Source: Dyadobacter fermentans (lineage in GTDB: Bacteria; Bacteroidota; Bacteroidia; Cytophagales; Spirosomataceae). From it: a DNA stretch of 64,000 nt. Location of the stretch: NCBI RefSeq assembly GCF_019924045.1, contig NZ_JAHXBN010000021.1, forward strand, positions 1 to 64,000, read 5' to 3'. The notes beneath the pieces are model-generated. The model made no database searches. It was not told the DNA's origin and saw only the letters and a program-made list of their open reading frames with translations. A program made the translations under genes and the position numbers. The stretch's first letter is position 1, and the number at the start of each line of letters is the position of its first letter. Positions 27,342 through 36,129 of this stretch are shown in pieces.

Positions 27342-27349
27342 CAAATTTA
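27342..27349 (-). promoter_or_regulatory. Promoter -7 box of the 69-aa gene
   Basis: Exact TAnnTTTG match (TAAATTTG on the minus strand), only 4 bases from the ATG. Confidence 0.55.
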
Positions 27350-27354
27350 CATAA

Positions 27355-27373
27355 TTTATGGAGAATTCCGTAA
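27355..27373. repeat. 19-bp imperfect palindrome, copy 2 (operator candidate)
   Basis: TTTATGGAGAATTCCGTAA, with half-sites TATGGA and TCCGTA. It begins 5 bases upstream of the -7 box of the 69-aa gene, overlapping its -33 zone. A near-copy sits beyond the same gene at 27085. Confidence 0.6.
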
Positions 27374-27377
27374 TTTT

Positions 27378-27818
27378 TTAACTGATTAACAGCTCTCTAA
27401 CTTCTTCCTTAAATTCCTCATCTATACGTCTGCTCAGGAGAAAGCCTCTTATTATTTTTTGAAATTCAAAAGCCGTTATCCTTCCACAAAATGGAATTTC
27501 GCGTCTCACATTCAAAGAGAAAAGTTCGGCTTCCGTGTAGGAGATATAGCCGTTGCAATTTACATAGGTGTAATCATGCAATCGATTATCCGATGTCTCA
27601 TGGTCAATACAAACGAGCGTGTCGAGACTTTCGCGACTGAGTGCAATGTGTTTTAAGTTTTTCTCAAATTGCGAAGTGCAGCAAGCCGTTGTGAGATATC
27701 CACCATCAATTTTTTTAATGAAAACATGGTAGTGGGGGATGCCATTGGCGATTTGCGGATCAGAAATGTATAGTATGTTGCCGGAGACGAGCGCCTCCTC
27801 TAGTTCTTCTGCCGTCAT
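27378..27818 (-). CDS. Candidate toxin paired with Panacea antitoxin (possible PemK/MazF-like barrel)
   Basis: 146 residues, beta-rich in the first two thirds and helical at the end. Segments PHYHVFIKK, TTACCTSQFEK and YTYVNCNGYI recall SH3-like-barrel toxins of the PemK/MazF kind, in which a C/I-T-S turn and a late Asn/Cys element recur. This is a motif-level impression, not a firm assignment. It lies 12 bases downstream of the DUF4065 gene in the same operon, the usual place for the toxin in such pairs. No HEPN or PIN catalytic motif is seen. Confidence 0.6.
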   Translation of the reverse strand: MTAEELEEALVSGNILYISDPQIANGIPHYHVFIKKIDGGYLTTACCTSQFEKNLKHIALSRESLDTLVCIDHETSDNRLHDYTYVNCNGYISYTEAELFSLNVRREIPFCGRITAFEFQKIIRGFLLSRRIDEEFKEEVRELLIS

Positions 27819-27830
27819 ATATTCGGGCAG

Positions 27831-28403
27831 TTAGGAGTTGGCAGACTCAAAAAACAGCTCGCGCACCAATTCTATGTCCTCAACGCGGTCATTGAAAAGG
27901 CCTCTTTCATCAATGTAATTTTCGAAAAAATCATTGATGTCCATTTTATAACTGGATCCGGATTTTTCAATTTTCTCCTGGAAGCGTTTCCACTCGGGGA
28001 AATAGTGTGAATAATTGGCTAGTTCAAACTGATCCAGGCTATTGTAATGCCTTAATATTTCGTCTGCTATTTCCAGATCAGTCTCCGAAAATACCTTTGA
28101 ATTGACCGCCTGTATCGACTTTACATTATGCCCGTCCAGGGTAAGGTACTGTTCAAAATATTGTTTTTCAGGTGATTGGACTGGCGATTTGCCTTCAATG
28201 ATATTTTTGGTGTTTGAAGGAACGGCGCCCCACTCCATCGCGTAGTGAGTGTCGCCGGTAACAGTCCGGGCATATTTTCGGAGGTGCAGCCTGTTTACCA
28301 GCCAGATCAGTTTGAGTGCCTTCATTTTGTTGATTGCTCCCTGATTGTAAACGGCTAGGTAGTTGACTAGTTGAACTGCTTTCTTGTGGTTGTAGGCCTT
28401 CAT
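27831..28403 (-). CDS. Panacea-domain (DUF4065/SocA-like) antitoxin
   Basis: 190 residues with the Panacea/DUF4065 pattern: INKMKALKLIWLVNRLHLRKYAR (helices, about 24-46), GDTHYAMEWGAVPSNTKNI (51-69) and a C-terminal FELANYSHYFPEWKRF helix. Panacea proteins neutralise many unrelated toxins encoded next to them. Promoter, antitoxin and the small downstream partner are all in place here. The region is more AT-rich than the flanking housekeeping genes, which fits recent acquisition. Confidence 0.85.
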   Translation of the reverse strand: MKAYNHKKAVQLVNYLAVYNQGAINKMKALKLIWLVNRLHLRKYARTVTGDTHYAMEWGAVPSNTKNIIEGKSPVQSPEKQYFEQYLTLDGHNVKSIQAVNSKVFSETDLEIADEILRHYNSLDQFELANYSHYFPEWKRFQEKIEKSGSSYKMDINDFFENYIDERGLFNDRVEDIELVRELFFESANS

Positions 28404-28428
28404 GATAATAGTGTATAGTCTTCAATCA

Positions 28429-28436
28429 CAAATATA
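28429..28436 (-). promoter_or_regulatory. Promoter -7 box of the Panacea operon
   Basis: Exact TAnnTTTG match (TATATTTG on the minus strand), 25 bases upstream of the DUF4065 ATG. Confidence 0.55.
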
Positions 28437-28479
28437 GCCCAATTTGAATTGAAATCTTTCACTAACAGGCTACTAACCC

Positions 28480-30483
28480 TCAGCTAAGCGCCGCTTGCGT
28501 CGGCTGGGTTTTTACCCTCAAATGCTTGCTGATCACGCGGATCAGCTCTTCCGCCTTAAACGGCTTTGTTACAAATCCGCTGAAATTGCAGGCGGCTATT
28601 TCCGGGGTCTTTTCGGCGAAAGTGTCCGCGGTGAGGGCGATTACCGGAACGTGCCGGTGCCTTGGGTAGGAGCTTTGGATTTTTTTCATGGCCGTTACGC
28701 CATCCATAACCGGCATTTGAATATCCATTAATATCAGGTCGAAATCGGCGGTTTCGAGGGCGTGCAGCACTTCCTTGCCATTGTTGCAAATCACAAATTC
28801 CGCTTCCCATTTGTTGAGTAGATGTTTGAGCAGGATCTGGTTCGCCAGGATGTCCTCGGCGGCCAGAATGCGGTAGCCCTTCAAGGATAATGTGGTAGGC
28901 GCGTTCGTCTTTTCTTCTTCATATGATGTGCTTCCCTTGCCGAAATTCAATACCACCGTAAATGTGCTGCCTTCTCCAAGCGTACTGCTGGCGGAAATGG
29001 ACCCGTTCATGAGCTCGGTGATTTTTCGGGTAATGCTCAAACCAAGCCCGGTACCTCCGAAATTGCGTGCAGCATTGTTGTTATGAGCTTGTGAGAAGCT
29101 GTCGAAAATGACGCTCAGCTTGTCTGCTGAAATGCCTATTCCCGAGTCGGACACGGCTATTTGGAGCTCGACATGGTCGCCGTGGTCGTGGGCGAGCTGC
29201 ACGTCGACTTTTACAAAACCGCCTTCTTCTGTGAATTTGATGGCATTGCCGATCAGGTTGACCATGATCTGATTGAGCCGGTATGGGTCGCCCATGACGA
29301 TTTGCGGGACCTCGCTGCTGCAATGGAACGTAAAGTCGATGGATTTTTCCCGGGCCCGGATTTCAAAGGTTTTCATCAGGTAGCCGAGTTTCTCGCGCAG
29401 GTCGAATTCAAAGTTTTCCAGCCCGAACTTGCCGGCTTCAATTTTCGAGAAGTCGAGAATGTCGTTCAGTATAACCAGCAGATTATCAGCAGAATACTTG
29501 ATTGTGTTCAAATGCTCCTGTTCCTCACCTGTGAAACCGCTCAGCAACAGCAGATCCGTAAATCCAATGATCGCATTCATTGGTGTGCGGATTTCGTGGC
29601 TCATAGTGGAAAGGAAGTCGGATTTGATACGCGTTGCTTCTTCGGCATGTTTTTTGGCCTGGATCAGCTCCCGTTCGGCTATTTTGCGCGAAGTAATGTC
29701 GATCGCCGTGCCCAGCACTTCCTGGACCCGCCCCCTCGCATTCCTTTTGAAGGGCACTTCGCGGGTGATAATCCAGATTTCCGAGCCGTCCTTGTGTTTC
29801 AGCCTGAACTCCTTTTCCACCACTTCCCCGTCTTTTACCCGGTACCGCATATGGTTGTAATGCTCGCGGAAAGTGTGCTGGTCCTGCTCGTTGATGATCC
29901 GGGCAAGGCCTTTGCGCGTGTCGGTTTCCACTTCGCATTCCGAGTAGCCCAATATCTTCCAAATCTGTTTGTTATGGAAAATATTGGTCCACTTCTCGAT
30001 GTCGATCACATAAATGATATTAGGAGAAAGTAGCGCTACCTTGTTGATAAATTCTTCTTTTTCAGCTAATTCGTGTTCGGCTACCTCCCGGCCTTTTTCC
30101 ATTTCGAGCATTTGGCTCATGGTGTGGAAGGCCTTTGTCAGTTTTTCGGGGGTAACTTCCGATTTGGGAAAATAGTCCAGCGCGCCGGCCTTCATCATTT
30201 CAACCGCAAGGCGCTCGTCGCCGTGTGATGTGAGCACGATCACCGGCAGGTGCGGGGCGCGCTCCTTGACAGTCTTCAGCAGCTCCAGACCGTTGGTTTT
30301 GGGCAGCTGGTAGTCGAGAAAAATACAGCCGGGCGTCCAGACATCGAGCATCTGGAGTGCCTCTTCCGCATATTTACATATTCTAACCTCCCCTATTTCC
30401 ACCTGAGCCCGGCTGATGGCGCGGTTCAGTTTCATAGCGTCGATATCGTCGTCTTCAACAAGCAGGATGGATAGAGGGGGCAT
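28480..30483 (-). CDS. Hybrid histidine kinase with N- and C-terminal receiver domains
   Basis: 667 residues from the ATG at 30483, chosen because it opens directly on the receiver domain. Domain order: receiver 1-120 (phosphoacceptor Asp57), PAS/PAC about 145-270, HisKA with His296 (STMSHEIRTP), HATPase_c with its N, G1 and G2 boxes to about 520, and a second receiver near 537-660 (Asp587, LMDIQMPVMDG). It is a cytoplasmic phosphorelay hub without membrane segments. It lies 22 bases after the single-domain response regulator, in one run with the FIST protein and another kinase. Confidence 0.92.
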   Translation of the reverse strand: MPPLSILLVEDDDIDAMKLNRAISRAQVEIGEVRICKYAEEALQMLDVWTPGCIFLDYQLPKTNGLELLKTVKERAPHLPVIVLTSHGDERLAVEMMKAGALDYFPKSEVTPEKLTKAFHTMSQMLEMEKGREVAEHELAEKEEFINKVALLSPNIIYVIDIEKWTNIFHNKQIWKILGYSECEVETDTRKGLARIINEQDQHTFREHYNHMRYRVKDGEVVEKEFRLKHKDGSEIWIITREVPFKRNARGRVQEVLGTAIDITSRKIAERELIQAKKHAEEATRIKSDFLSTMSHEIRTPMNAIIGFTDLLLLSGFTGEEQEHLNTIKYSADNLLVILNDILDFSKIEAGKFGLENFEFDLREKLGYLMKTFEIRAREKSIDFTFHCSSEVPQIVMGDPYRLNQIMVNLIGNAIKFTEEGGFVKVDVQLAHDHGDHVELQIAVSDSGIGISADKLSVIFDSFSQAHNNNAARNFGGTGLGLSITRKITELMNGSISASSTLGEGSTFTVVLNFGKGSTSYEEEKTNAPTTLSLKGYRILAAEDILANQILLKHLLNKWEAEFVICNNGKEVLHALETADFDLILMDIQMPVMDGVTAMKKIQSSYPRHRHVPVIALTADTFAEKTPEIAACNFSGFVTKPFKAEELIRVISKHLRVKTQPTQAALS

Positions 30484-30505
30484 GTGCTTATAGTGGTGGA
30501 TGTTA

Positions 30506-30937
30506 CTATTGAGGATATTCACAAAGTGTCCAATAGCTGTTCAGCGTGGAAACCGCTGCGATAAACCGGTCCATCGACAACGGTTTGAGAATGTACCCGG
30601 CCACGTTCAGGTTAAACGCTTCGATCTTGTCGCTGTCTTCATTGGAAGTGGTCATCACAAAAACCGACAGCGAGGCGAGCGATGGGTCTTGCCTGATCTC
30701 TTTCAAAAACTCGATACCGCCCATTTTGGGCATGTTCAGGTCCAGTAACACGATTTTCGGCCTGGGATATTCTAAAGTGTCCGAGCGGAGCAACGTCAAT
30801 GCTTCAATGCCGTTGGATGCGACGATGAGCTGGTTGGAAATATTGTTCTTTTTGAATGCCCGCTTGACATTCATCACATCAACTTCGTCATCTTCTACGA
30901 GGAGTATGGTCATCGGGACAGGGTTTGTAAAGGACAT
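30506..30937 (-). CDS. Single-domain response regulator
   Basis: 143 residues, a receiver domain alone: the acidic pair EDDE (15-18), phosphoacceptor Asp66 (VLLDLNMP), a Thr in MTTS and the switch Lys in ILKP. With no output domain it must act by protein contact or as a phosphate shuttle between the two kinases that flank it. Bacteriophytochrome-type Rcp regulators look alike. Confidence 0.92.
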   Translation of the reverse strand: MSFTNPVPMTILLVEDDEVDVMNVKRAFKKNNISNQLIVASNGIEALTLLRSDTLEYPRPKIVLLDLNMPKMGGIEFLKEIRQDPSLASLSVFVMTTSNEDSDKIEAFNLNVAGYILKPLSMDRFIAAVSTLNSYWTLCEYPQ

Positions 30938-30979
30938 TTCGTTAAAATTGAATTTATAGTTAAAATGGGTTATCCGACA

Positions 30980-32311
30980 TTACTGAATGCCTTTTGCTTC
31001 GTTTTTAGGCCAGGTAAAAAGAAAGGTGGTCCCTTCGCCCATGACCGTTTCGATTCTTATTTTGCTGTGCTTTTCGTCGAGGATTTTCTTCACAATGGCA
31101 AGGCCTACGCCGGTACTTTCCACCTCGTCGCGCGCTTGAAGGGTCTGGAAAATCACGAATATCCGCTCGTGGAACTCGGGGCTGATGCCCGGGCCGTTAT
31201 CACCTATATAAAATTCAAACTGATTGCCAAGGTCCTTCCATCCGACGGTGATATGGATCTCCGCCTTGTCGTTATACTTGATACCATTGGAAATCAGGTT
31301 TTGCAGGATTTGCGTCAATGCAATTTTCTCTGCTTCGATCTCTGTGCCCGCATCTCCTTCGATTCGGAATGAAAGCGGTTTTTTGGTACTGAATGATTCG
31401 CAGAGTTCGTCCACCAAGCCTCTGATCAGGAATTTCTCTTTCACGGTTTTAATCCGTCCGGCACGTGAATAGGACAAAATGCCGTTGATCAGGTTCTCCA
31501 TCCGGTGCACGCGCCCGCGCAGGAGCCTGAACTGGTCTTTGGTTTCGCCTTCGAGCATATCGGCAATGTCCTCCTCGATCCATTCCGAAAGGTTGTTGAT
31601 CGCCCGTAGCGGTGCTTTCAGGTCATGGCTCACGACGTAGGCAAACTGGTCGAGTTCAGCATTGATGCGTTCCAGGTCGTGGGTGTAGGATTTAAGCTTC
31701 GTTTCGGCCGTCACGCGTGCGGTTACGTCTGAGAGTGTGCCGGTGAAGCCGATGTGTTCGCCATGGGCATAATAGGGGCTTAGTGAAACGCCCAACCATT
31801 TTTCCTGCCCCTCGGCAGTGAATATGCGAAGTGTTTCTTCCTTTACCTGGGTTTCGTTATCGAGTATTTCAACCAGTTTTTCCCTCGATTCGAGCGGAGG
31901 GAGAAAACCTGCGAAGCGCTGGCCCAGGCTGGCGGCCACGGGGTAGCCTGTAATGCTCTCCCATGCCTGATTGAGGTAAGTGAAATTGCCTTCGCGATCC
32001 AGTTGCACCAATACTTCCGAAATGCTGCCTACCACTTCTTCGAGCCGTTGGCTGGTGAGGGCGGCTTCTTCCGTTTTTTCCTGTGCAATGCGGCTTAGTT
32101 CCCGGTTGGCTTTGAAAAGTTCACCGGAGCTCTGTTCCAATATCAGCTCCATCCTAGTCAGATCGTCCTGGTATTCGGCATAGGCTTGATTTACGGCCAG
32201 CAGAAAATCCTGCATATCGGGGTGGTCGGCAAGATCAGGCGGTAATGACTTCCTGATTTGTCGTTTTAAGAGCCGGTGGTAAGTGGTTTCGGTTAATTCG
32301 AGCGTTTGCAT
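30980..32311 (-). CDS. PAS-domain sensor histidine kinase
   Basis: 443 residues, cytoplasmic. An N-terminal helical/coiled-coil part (1-100) is followed by a PAS/PAC domain (about 92-205), HisKA with His229 (VVSHDLKAPLRAI), N box (LISNGIKYND), G1 (IGDNGPGI) and G2 (GVGLAIVKKI). The HisKA motif is the phytochrome-kinase type. It starts 3 bases after the FIST gene, so the FIST domain protein is the likely input. The PAS ligand is unknown. Confidence 0.92.
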   Translation of the reverse strand: MQTLELTETTYHRLLKRQIRKSLPPDLADHPDMQDFLLAVNQAYAEYQDDLTRMELILEQSSGELFKANRELSRIAQEKTEEAALTSQRLEEVVGSISEVLVQLDREGNFTYLNQAWESITGYPVAASLGQRFAGFLPPLESREKLVEILDNETQVKEETLRIFTAEGQEKWLGVSLSPYYAHGEHIGFTGTLSDVTARVTAETKLKSYTHDLERINAELDQFAYVVSHDLKAPLRAINNLSEWIEEDIADMLEGETKDQFRLLRGRVHRMENLINGILSYSRAGRIKTVKEKFLIRGLVDELCESFSTKKPLSFRIEGDAGTEIEAEKIALTQILQNLISNGIKYNDKAEIHITVGWKDLGNQFEFYIGDNGPGISPEFHERIFVIFQTLQARDEVESTGVGLAIVKKILDEKHSKIRIETVMGEGTTFLFTWPKNEAKGIQ

Positions 32312-32314
32312 CGG

Positions 32315-33436
32315 TTATTCTCGGAAAGTGGTAATGGTCATGGTTTGGTTATGCAGCTCGCATAACGAATCACGGTTGAACGGCGCCAGCTCGCCGTAGG
32401 AGTAGAAGCCCGTCATAACCGGCCCTTCCAGCACTTCGGAGACGGATTCGACCTCTTCTTCCACCATTTGTTTCAATACCAGTTTGCGTCCGACGCAGCT
32501 CACCAGAATAGCGAATTCAGCATGGCTATCCAGGCCCCGCGCTGCTTCCTGGGCCGCTTCTTCGGCGCCGTTGATCAGCCGGTCGTTGTTGGCTTTCATC
32601 AATCTCACAAACGAGCCCTCGGGAATATCTCCCGCGAATGTCAGGCTCTTTTCGTCCTCATTGATCCCCAGGATCGTACGTACCACCGGTGCGCGGTCTT
32701 CATTATCACGCATACTCAGCGGAAACAGCAGGCCCGAGGCGGGTAACTCTTTCGCTTTATCACCCAGGAATGATTTATAGAGATCGAGCGCCGGCTCACC
32801 GTCGATTTCATACAGAATATTGTCTTTGGAGCGCGTCACCCGTCTGTCGAGCCCGAAGCTGTCCCAGCCGCCGCGCGAGCCGTATCCGATCGAAAGCTTT
32901 TCACCATAAAAGCCAATAGCCGCCACACTCTCGGTAGCGACTTTTCCATCGGGCTCGATAATTATCGTACGGGCGAAATGCGAGCCGTCGCCAGCCAGGC
33001 CGCCGGTGATCGTGGCGCCGTCGGTCAGCCCTTCCGTCATGCCCTTCACGAGGTCGGTGCCATTCACTTTGAGGCCATCGGAAACGACGAAGACGTGTTT
33101 CAGGCCTTTGGCGGGAAGTTGGGAAACTAACCGTTTACCCGCTTCCGAGCTATCGAAATCAATATCTTCAAGGCTGATTTTAGAACTTTTGATCGATACG
33201 TCTTGAAACGCAATACCCGTGATGATGATGGTATGCTCTCTTACCGACTCATTGGCGATTTCCCCGGCGGTAGAACATCCGGAAAAAACGGCATCGGGAT
33301 ATTGCAATGCGAGCTGGTGCGAAATCCCCGTAGTTTCAAGCAGTTCCCGGTCGCCGAAAATGAACAGCACTTGCGGGGAAAACGAGAACGGGATTTCAGA
33401 TGGAATATCCGAATAGACAAACTGTTCAATCTGCAT
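32315..33436 (-). CDS. FIST-domain signal transduction protein
   Basis: 373 residues: FIST_N (about 20-210; GCSTAGEI near 54-61, FVVSDGLKVNGT) and FIST_C (about 215-355; PLSMRDNEDRAPVVR). FIST proteins are predicted to bind small ligands, possibly amino acids, and occur in front of kinases and chemoreceptors. No signal peptide or membrane segment is present, so it senses inside the cell. It is the first gene of a four-gene signalling run. Confidence 0.9.
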   Translation of the reverse strand: MQIEQFVYSDIPSEIPFSFSPQVLFIFGDRELLETTGISHQLALQYPDAVFSGCSTAGEIANESVREHTIIITGIAFQDVSIKSSKISLEDIDFDSSEAGKRLVSQLPAKGLKHVFVVSDGLKVNGTDLVKGMTEGLTDGATITGGLAGDGSHFARTIIIEPDGKVATESVAAIGFYGEKLSIGYGSRGGWDSFGLDRRVTRSKDNILYEIDGEPALDLYKSFLGDKAKELPASGLLFPLSMRDNEDRAPVVRTILGINEDEKSLTFAGDIPEGSFVRLMKANNDRLINGAEEAAQEAARGLDSHAEFAILVSCVGRKLVLKQMVEEEVESVSEVLEGPVMTGFYSYGELAPFNRDSLCELHNQTMTITTFRE

Positions 33437-33545
33437 AGATACAGGTGTTTGCGACGTTATAAATCGATCTACAATTTACATAAAACTTTTGAGAACGAAC
33501 TATTTTTACGCTTCACGCTGCACTGCCGTGATAAATCGCTTTTTG

Positions 33546-34892
33546 CTACGAAATAGATGGAAACGAAATCCCTTTTATTTTACGGAATAGTTCTACTGCA
33601 TAAAGATCTGTCATACCCGATACAAAATCGAGGACAGTCTGTATACGCGAGTAGGTGTCCGTTTTCGTGGTGATAAACTGCTTGGGTATGAGGTCCACCA
33701 GCTTCCGGGTGTAATGTGAATTATTGTTGAGATAAGCCGGCACAAATTCTTCGAGTAGTCCCCCCATTACCTTATAACCCGCGACTTCGATCTGCACTAC
33801 CGACGAGTAATTGTAGATTTTCTGTACCGAAATCCGGGCAATCTCCTTCATCGCCGAGCGGTGTGGCTCGGGAATGCGATCGATCAGGCTTGCGTTGAAA
33901 TCGCCGTTCAGGATCGTACCATGCTCATTGATAAATAGCTCGGAGCAGGCGTTGATCAGCGTACTGATCGATTTAGCACGCAGCAGGCCTATCTTGGCAT
34001 CATCATCGTCGATATCCGCCAGACGTGCCGGCATCCTGGGATCGTTGCACAATGCGAGCAGCAGCGCCTCCACTTCCTGGTAGGAGAGGATTTTGAGGCG
34101 GTGCGCATCTTCAAGGTCGATGATATTGTAACAAATATCGTCCGCAGCTTCCACCAGATAAACCAGCGGGTGTCTTTTGTAAACCACCGGCGATCCCGAA
34201 ACCTGCAACAAGCCCAGTTCGGCAGCGATTTTCTGAAACCCAACCTGCTCCGACTGAAAGAAGCCGTATTTTTTGGTGTAAATGTGGGCTTTTCTGTGGC
34301 CGGCGAGCGCTTCGCAGGGGTACTTCGCAATGGCTGCCAGAGTAGAGTAGGTTAATGCGAAACTGCCGTAACCCTTACCTGCATACGGGTGCGTGAGAAT
34401 GCGGATGGCGTTGGCGTTACCTTCGAAATGAGTCAGGTCGGCCCATTGTGCATCGCTCACTTCGTTTTGGTATTTCAAGCCATCACCATCCGTAAAATAA
34501 TGCGAAATAGCAGCCTCGCCCGAATGCCCGAACGCGGGGTTGCCCAGGTCGTGCGCGAGGCACGCGGCTGAAACGATATTGCCGATCTCGCTGATCAGCG
34601 GTAGATCGTCGTCGACCTGATGGTTTTCGGTTTTCAGATGGTTGTAGAACATCCGCCCGAGTGACTTGCCTACACTCGCTACTTCAAGGCTGTGCGTGAG
34701 CCGGTTGTGGACGAAGATACTTCCGGGAAGGGGGAATACCTGCGTTTTGTTCTGCAACCGGCGGAAAGGCGAAGAAAAGATCAGCCGGTCGTAATCGCGC
34801 TGGAACTCCGAGCGGGCCTCGGTCGGGTCAGAATTGTATTTGTCTTCGCTGCCCCAGCGTTTTGCCGACAGCAATTGTTCCCACTTCATCAT
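33546..34892 (-). CDS. dgt: Deoxyguanosinetriphosphate triphosphohydrolase
   Basis: 448 residues of the HD-domain dGTPase family. The N-terminal substrate region has SPFRRLQNKTQVFP (41-54), metal-binding His67 (RLTHSLEV), the His114-Asp115 doublet (CLAHDLGNPAFGHSGE) and a later AADD Asp. It splits dGTP to deoxyguanosine and tripolyphosphate, which affects dNTP pools and phage growth. Two adjacent ATGs (34892 and 34889) are possible starts. A -7 box lies 19 bases upstream. It is transcribed alone. Confidence 0.94.
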   Translation of the reverse strand: MMKWEQLLSAKRWGSEDKYNSDPTEARSEFQRDYDRLIFSSPFRRLQNKTQVFPLPGSIFVHNRLTHSLEVASVGKSLGRMFYNHLKTENHQVDDDLPLISEIGNIVSAACLAHDLGNPAFGHSGEAAISHYFTDGDGLKYQNEVSDAQWADLTHFEGNANAIRILTHPYAGKGYGSFALTYSTLAAIAKYPCEALAGHRKAHIYTKKYGFFQSEQVGFQKIAAELGLLQVSGSPVVYKRHPLVYLVEAADDICYNIIDLEDAHRLKILSYQEVEALLLALCNDPRMPARLADIDDDDAKIGLLRAKSISTLINACSELFINEHGTILNGDFNASLIDRIPEPHRSAMKEIARISVQKIYNYSSVVQIEVAGYKVMGGLLEEFVPAYLNNNSHYTRKLVDLIPKQFITTKTDTYSRIQTVLDFVSGMTDLYAVELFRKIKGISFPSIS

Positions 34893-34911
34893 ATTGATCT
34901 AAAATAAACGG

Positions 34912-34919
34912 CAAAACTA
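34912..34919 (-). promoter_or_regulatory. Promoter -7 box of dgt
   Basis: Exact TAnnTTTG match (TAGTTTTG on the minus strand) 19 bases before the dgt ATG. Confidence 0.5.
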
Positions 34920-34976
34920 ATGGCTTTCGGCGAAAATGTGCAGGGAAAGACCGGCAATGCGAATTTCAGGTAGAAA

Positions 34977-34995
34977 CCCGCGCTACGCGGGCTTT
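34977..34995 (+). terminator. Short GC hairpin with T-tail upstream of the DUF3500 gene
   Basis: CCCGCG (34977-34982), loop CTA, CGCGGG (34986-34991), then CTTTT. It lies 43 bases before the DUF3500 start, so it may be a terminator-like attenuator or a stray terminator between divergent genes. Confidence 0.4.
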
Positions 34996-35037
34996 TAACA
35001 AAGTCATTAGTAGCGATTTATTTCAAACCGGAACAAT

Positions 35038-36090
35038 ATGAAAAAGCTAATAGGATGTTTGCTGCTGGGGATTATCACGGACCTTTTGAGCAGCACGCAG
35101 GTATGGGCCCAGAAGAACGAAGAGCTGGCCCGCGAAATGCGTGACGCCGTAACCACATTCCTGAAAGTCCTCAATCCCGAGCAGCGCGAGGAAACAGAGC
35201 TTCCCTACGCCGACCTGGCCCGTTTCGACTGGAATTTTACCCCGCGAGCCCGCAAAGGCATTACATTCAAAACCCTGACGCCTGCTCAGCGTAAAGTAGC
35301 GATGGCCATGGTGCGCGTGGTACTTAGTCAGGAAGGTTACAGCAAAGCTGAACAAATTATCGACCTGGAAAACGTATTGCGGGTCGTGGAATCCCGCCCT
35401 GCCAATGACACTTACCGCGATCCTGAAAATTATGCATTCCTCGTGTTCGGCACGCCGGGTAACGATCCCTGGGGCTGGCGCATGGAGGGGCACCATTTGT
35501 CGCTGCATTTCTCGTCGATCGATAACCAGGTAACCTTCACACCCAGCTTTTTCGGGAGTAACCCGGGCCAGGTGATGGCCGACGTACCGCAAAAAGGCAA
35601 GCGCATATTGAAGGCAGAGCAAGATCTGGCATTTGACCTGCTTCATAGCCTCGATGCCGCGCAACTCGACAAAGCGAACCTCGGGGCGAAGGCGCCTAAC
35701 GAAATATTCACCTCTAACGCCAGAAAAGCCTCCCTCGCGAAGATGGAGGGCGTAGCCATGGGAGAACTGAATGCAGCGCAAAAAGCGGCATTCAAAAAAC
35801 TCATCATGGCCTACCTGCAACGCTACCACGTGACCCTCAAAAACCAGCAATGGGCCGAGCTCGAAAAGAACGGCCTGGACAAAATCCACTTCGCATGGCT
35901 CGGCGACCAGCAACCCGAAATCGGCACAGGCCACGGGCATTACTATCGTATCCATGGTCCTACGTTTCTGATTGAGTTTGATAATACACAGAACGGTGGG
36001 AACCATATTCACTCGGTAGTGCGCGATCTGACGAGTGATTTTGGAGAGGATTTGTTGCAGGCGCATTATGAAGCAGGGCACAAGAAGTGA
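35038..36090 (+). CDS. DUF3500 family exported protein
   Basis: 350 residues with a signal peptide (about 1-24, ending VWAQ). It matches DUF3500: the block PENYAFLVFGTPG...DPWGWRMEGHHLSLHFS (about 140-160) is the family hallmark, and GHGHYYRIHGPTFLIEFDN with GGNHIHSVVRD marks the C-terminal part. The many conserved His residues suggest a metal site, but the family has no proven function. It is monocistronic. A long antisense open frame here is a codon-bias shadow. Confidence 0.88.
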   Translation: MKKLIGCLLLGIITDLLSSTQVWAQKNEELAREMRDAVTTFLKVLNPEQREETELPYADLARFDWNFTPRARKGITFKTLTPAQRKVAMAMVRVVLSQEGYSKAEQIIDLENVLRVVESRPANDTYRDPENYAFLVFGTPGNDPWGWRMEGHHLSLHFSSIDNQVTFTPSFFGSNPGQVMADVPQKGKRILKAEQDLAFDLLHSLDAAQLDKANLGAKAPNEIFTSNARKASLAKMEGVAMGELNAAQKAAFKKLIMAYLQRYHVTLKNQQWAELEKNGLDKIHFAWLGDQQPEIGTGHGHYYRIHGPTFLIEFDNTQNGGNHIHSVVRDLTSDFGEDLLQAHYEAGHKK

Positions 36091-36129
36091 GGGAGGGCAA
36101 GGGAAAAACTCGTATATTCGGATAAACAA

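Noticed and set aside
26827..28480. Complete mobile element carrying the Panacea module
   Set aside because: No transposase, integrase, tRNA target or long terminal repeats; only two 19-bp near-copies around one small gene.
29161..30033. 290-codon plus-strand open frame
   Set aside because: Antisense to the hybrid histidine kinase; the kinase motifs on the other strand are unambiguous.
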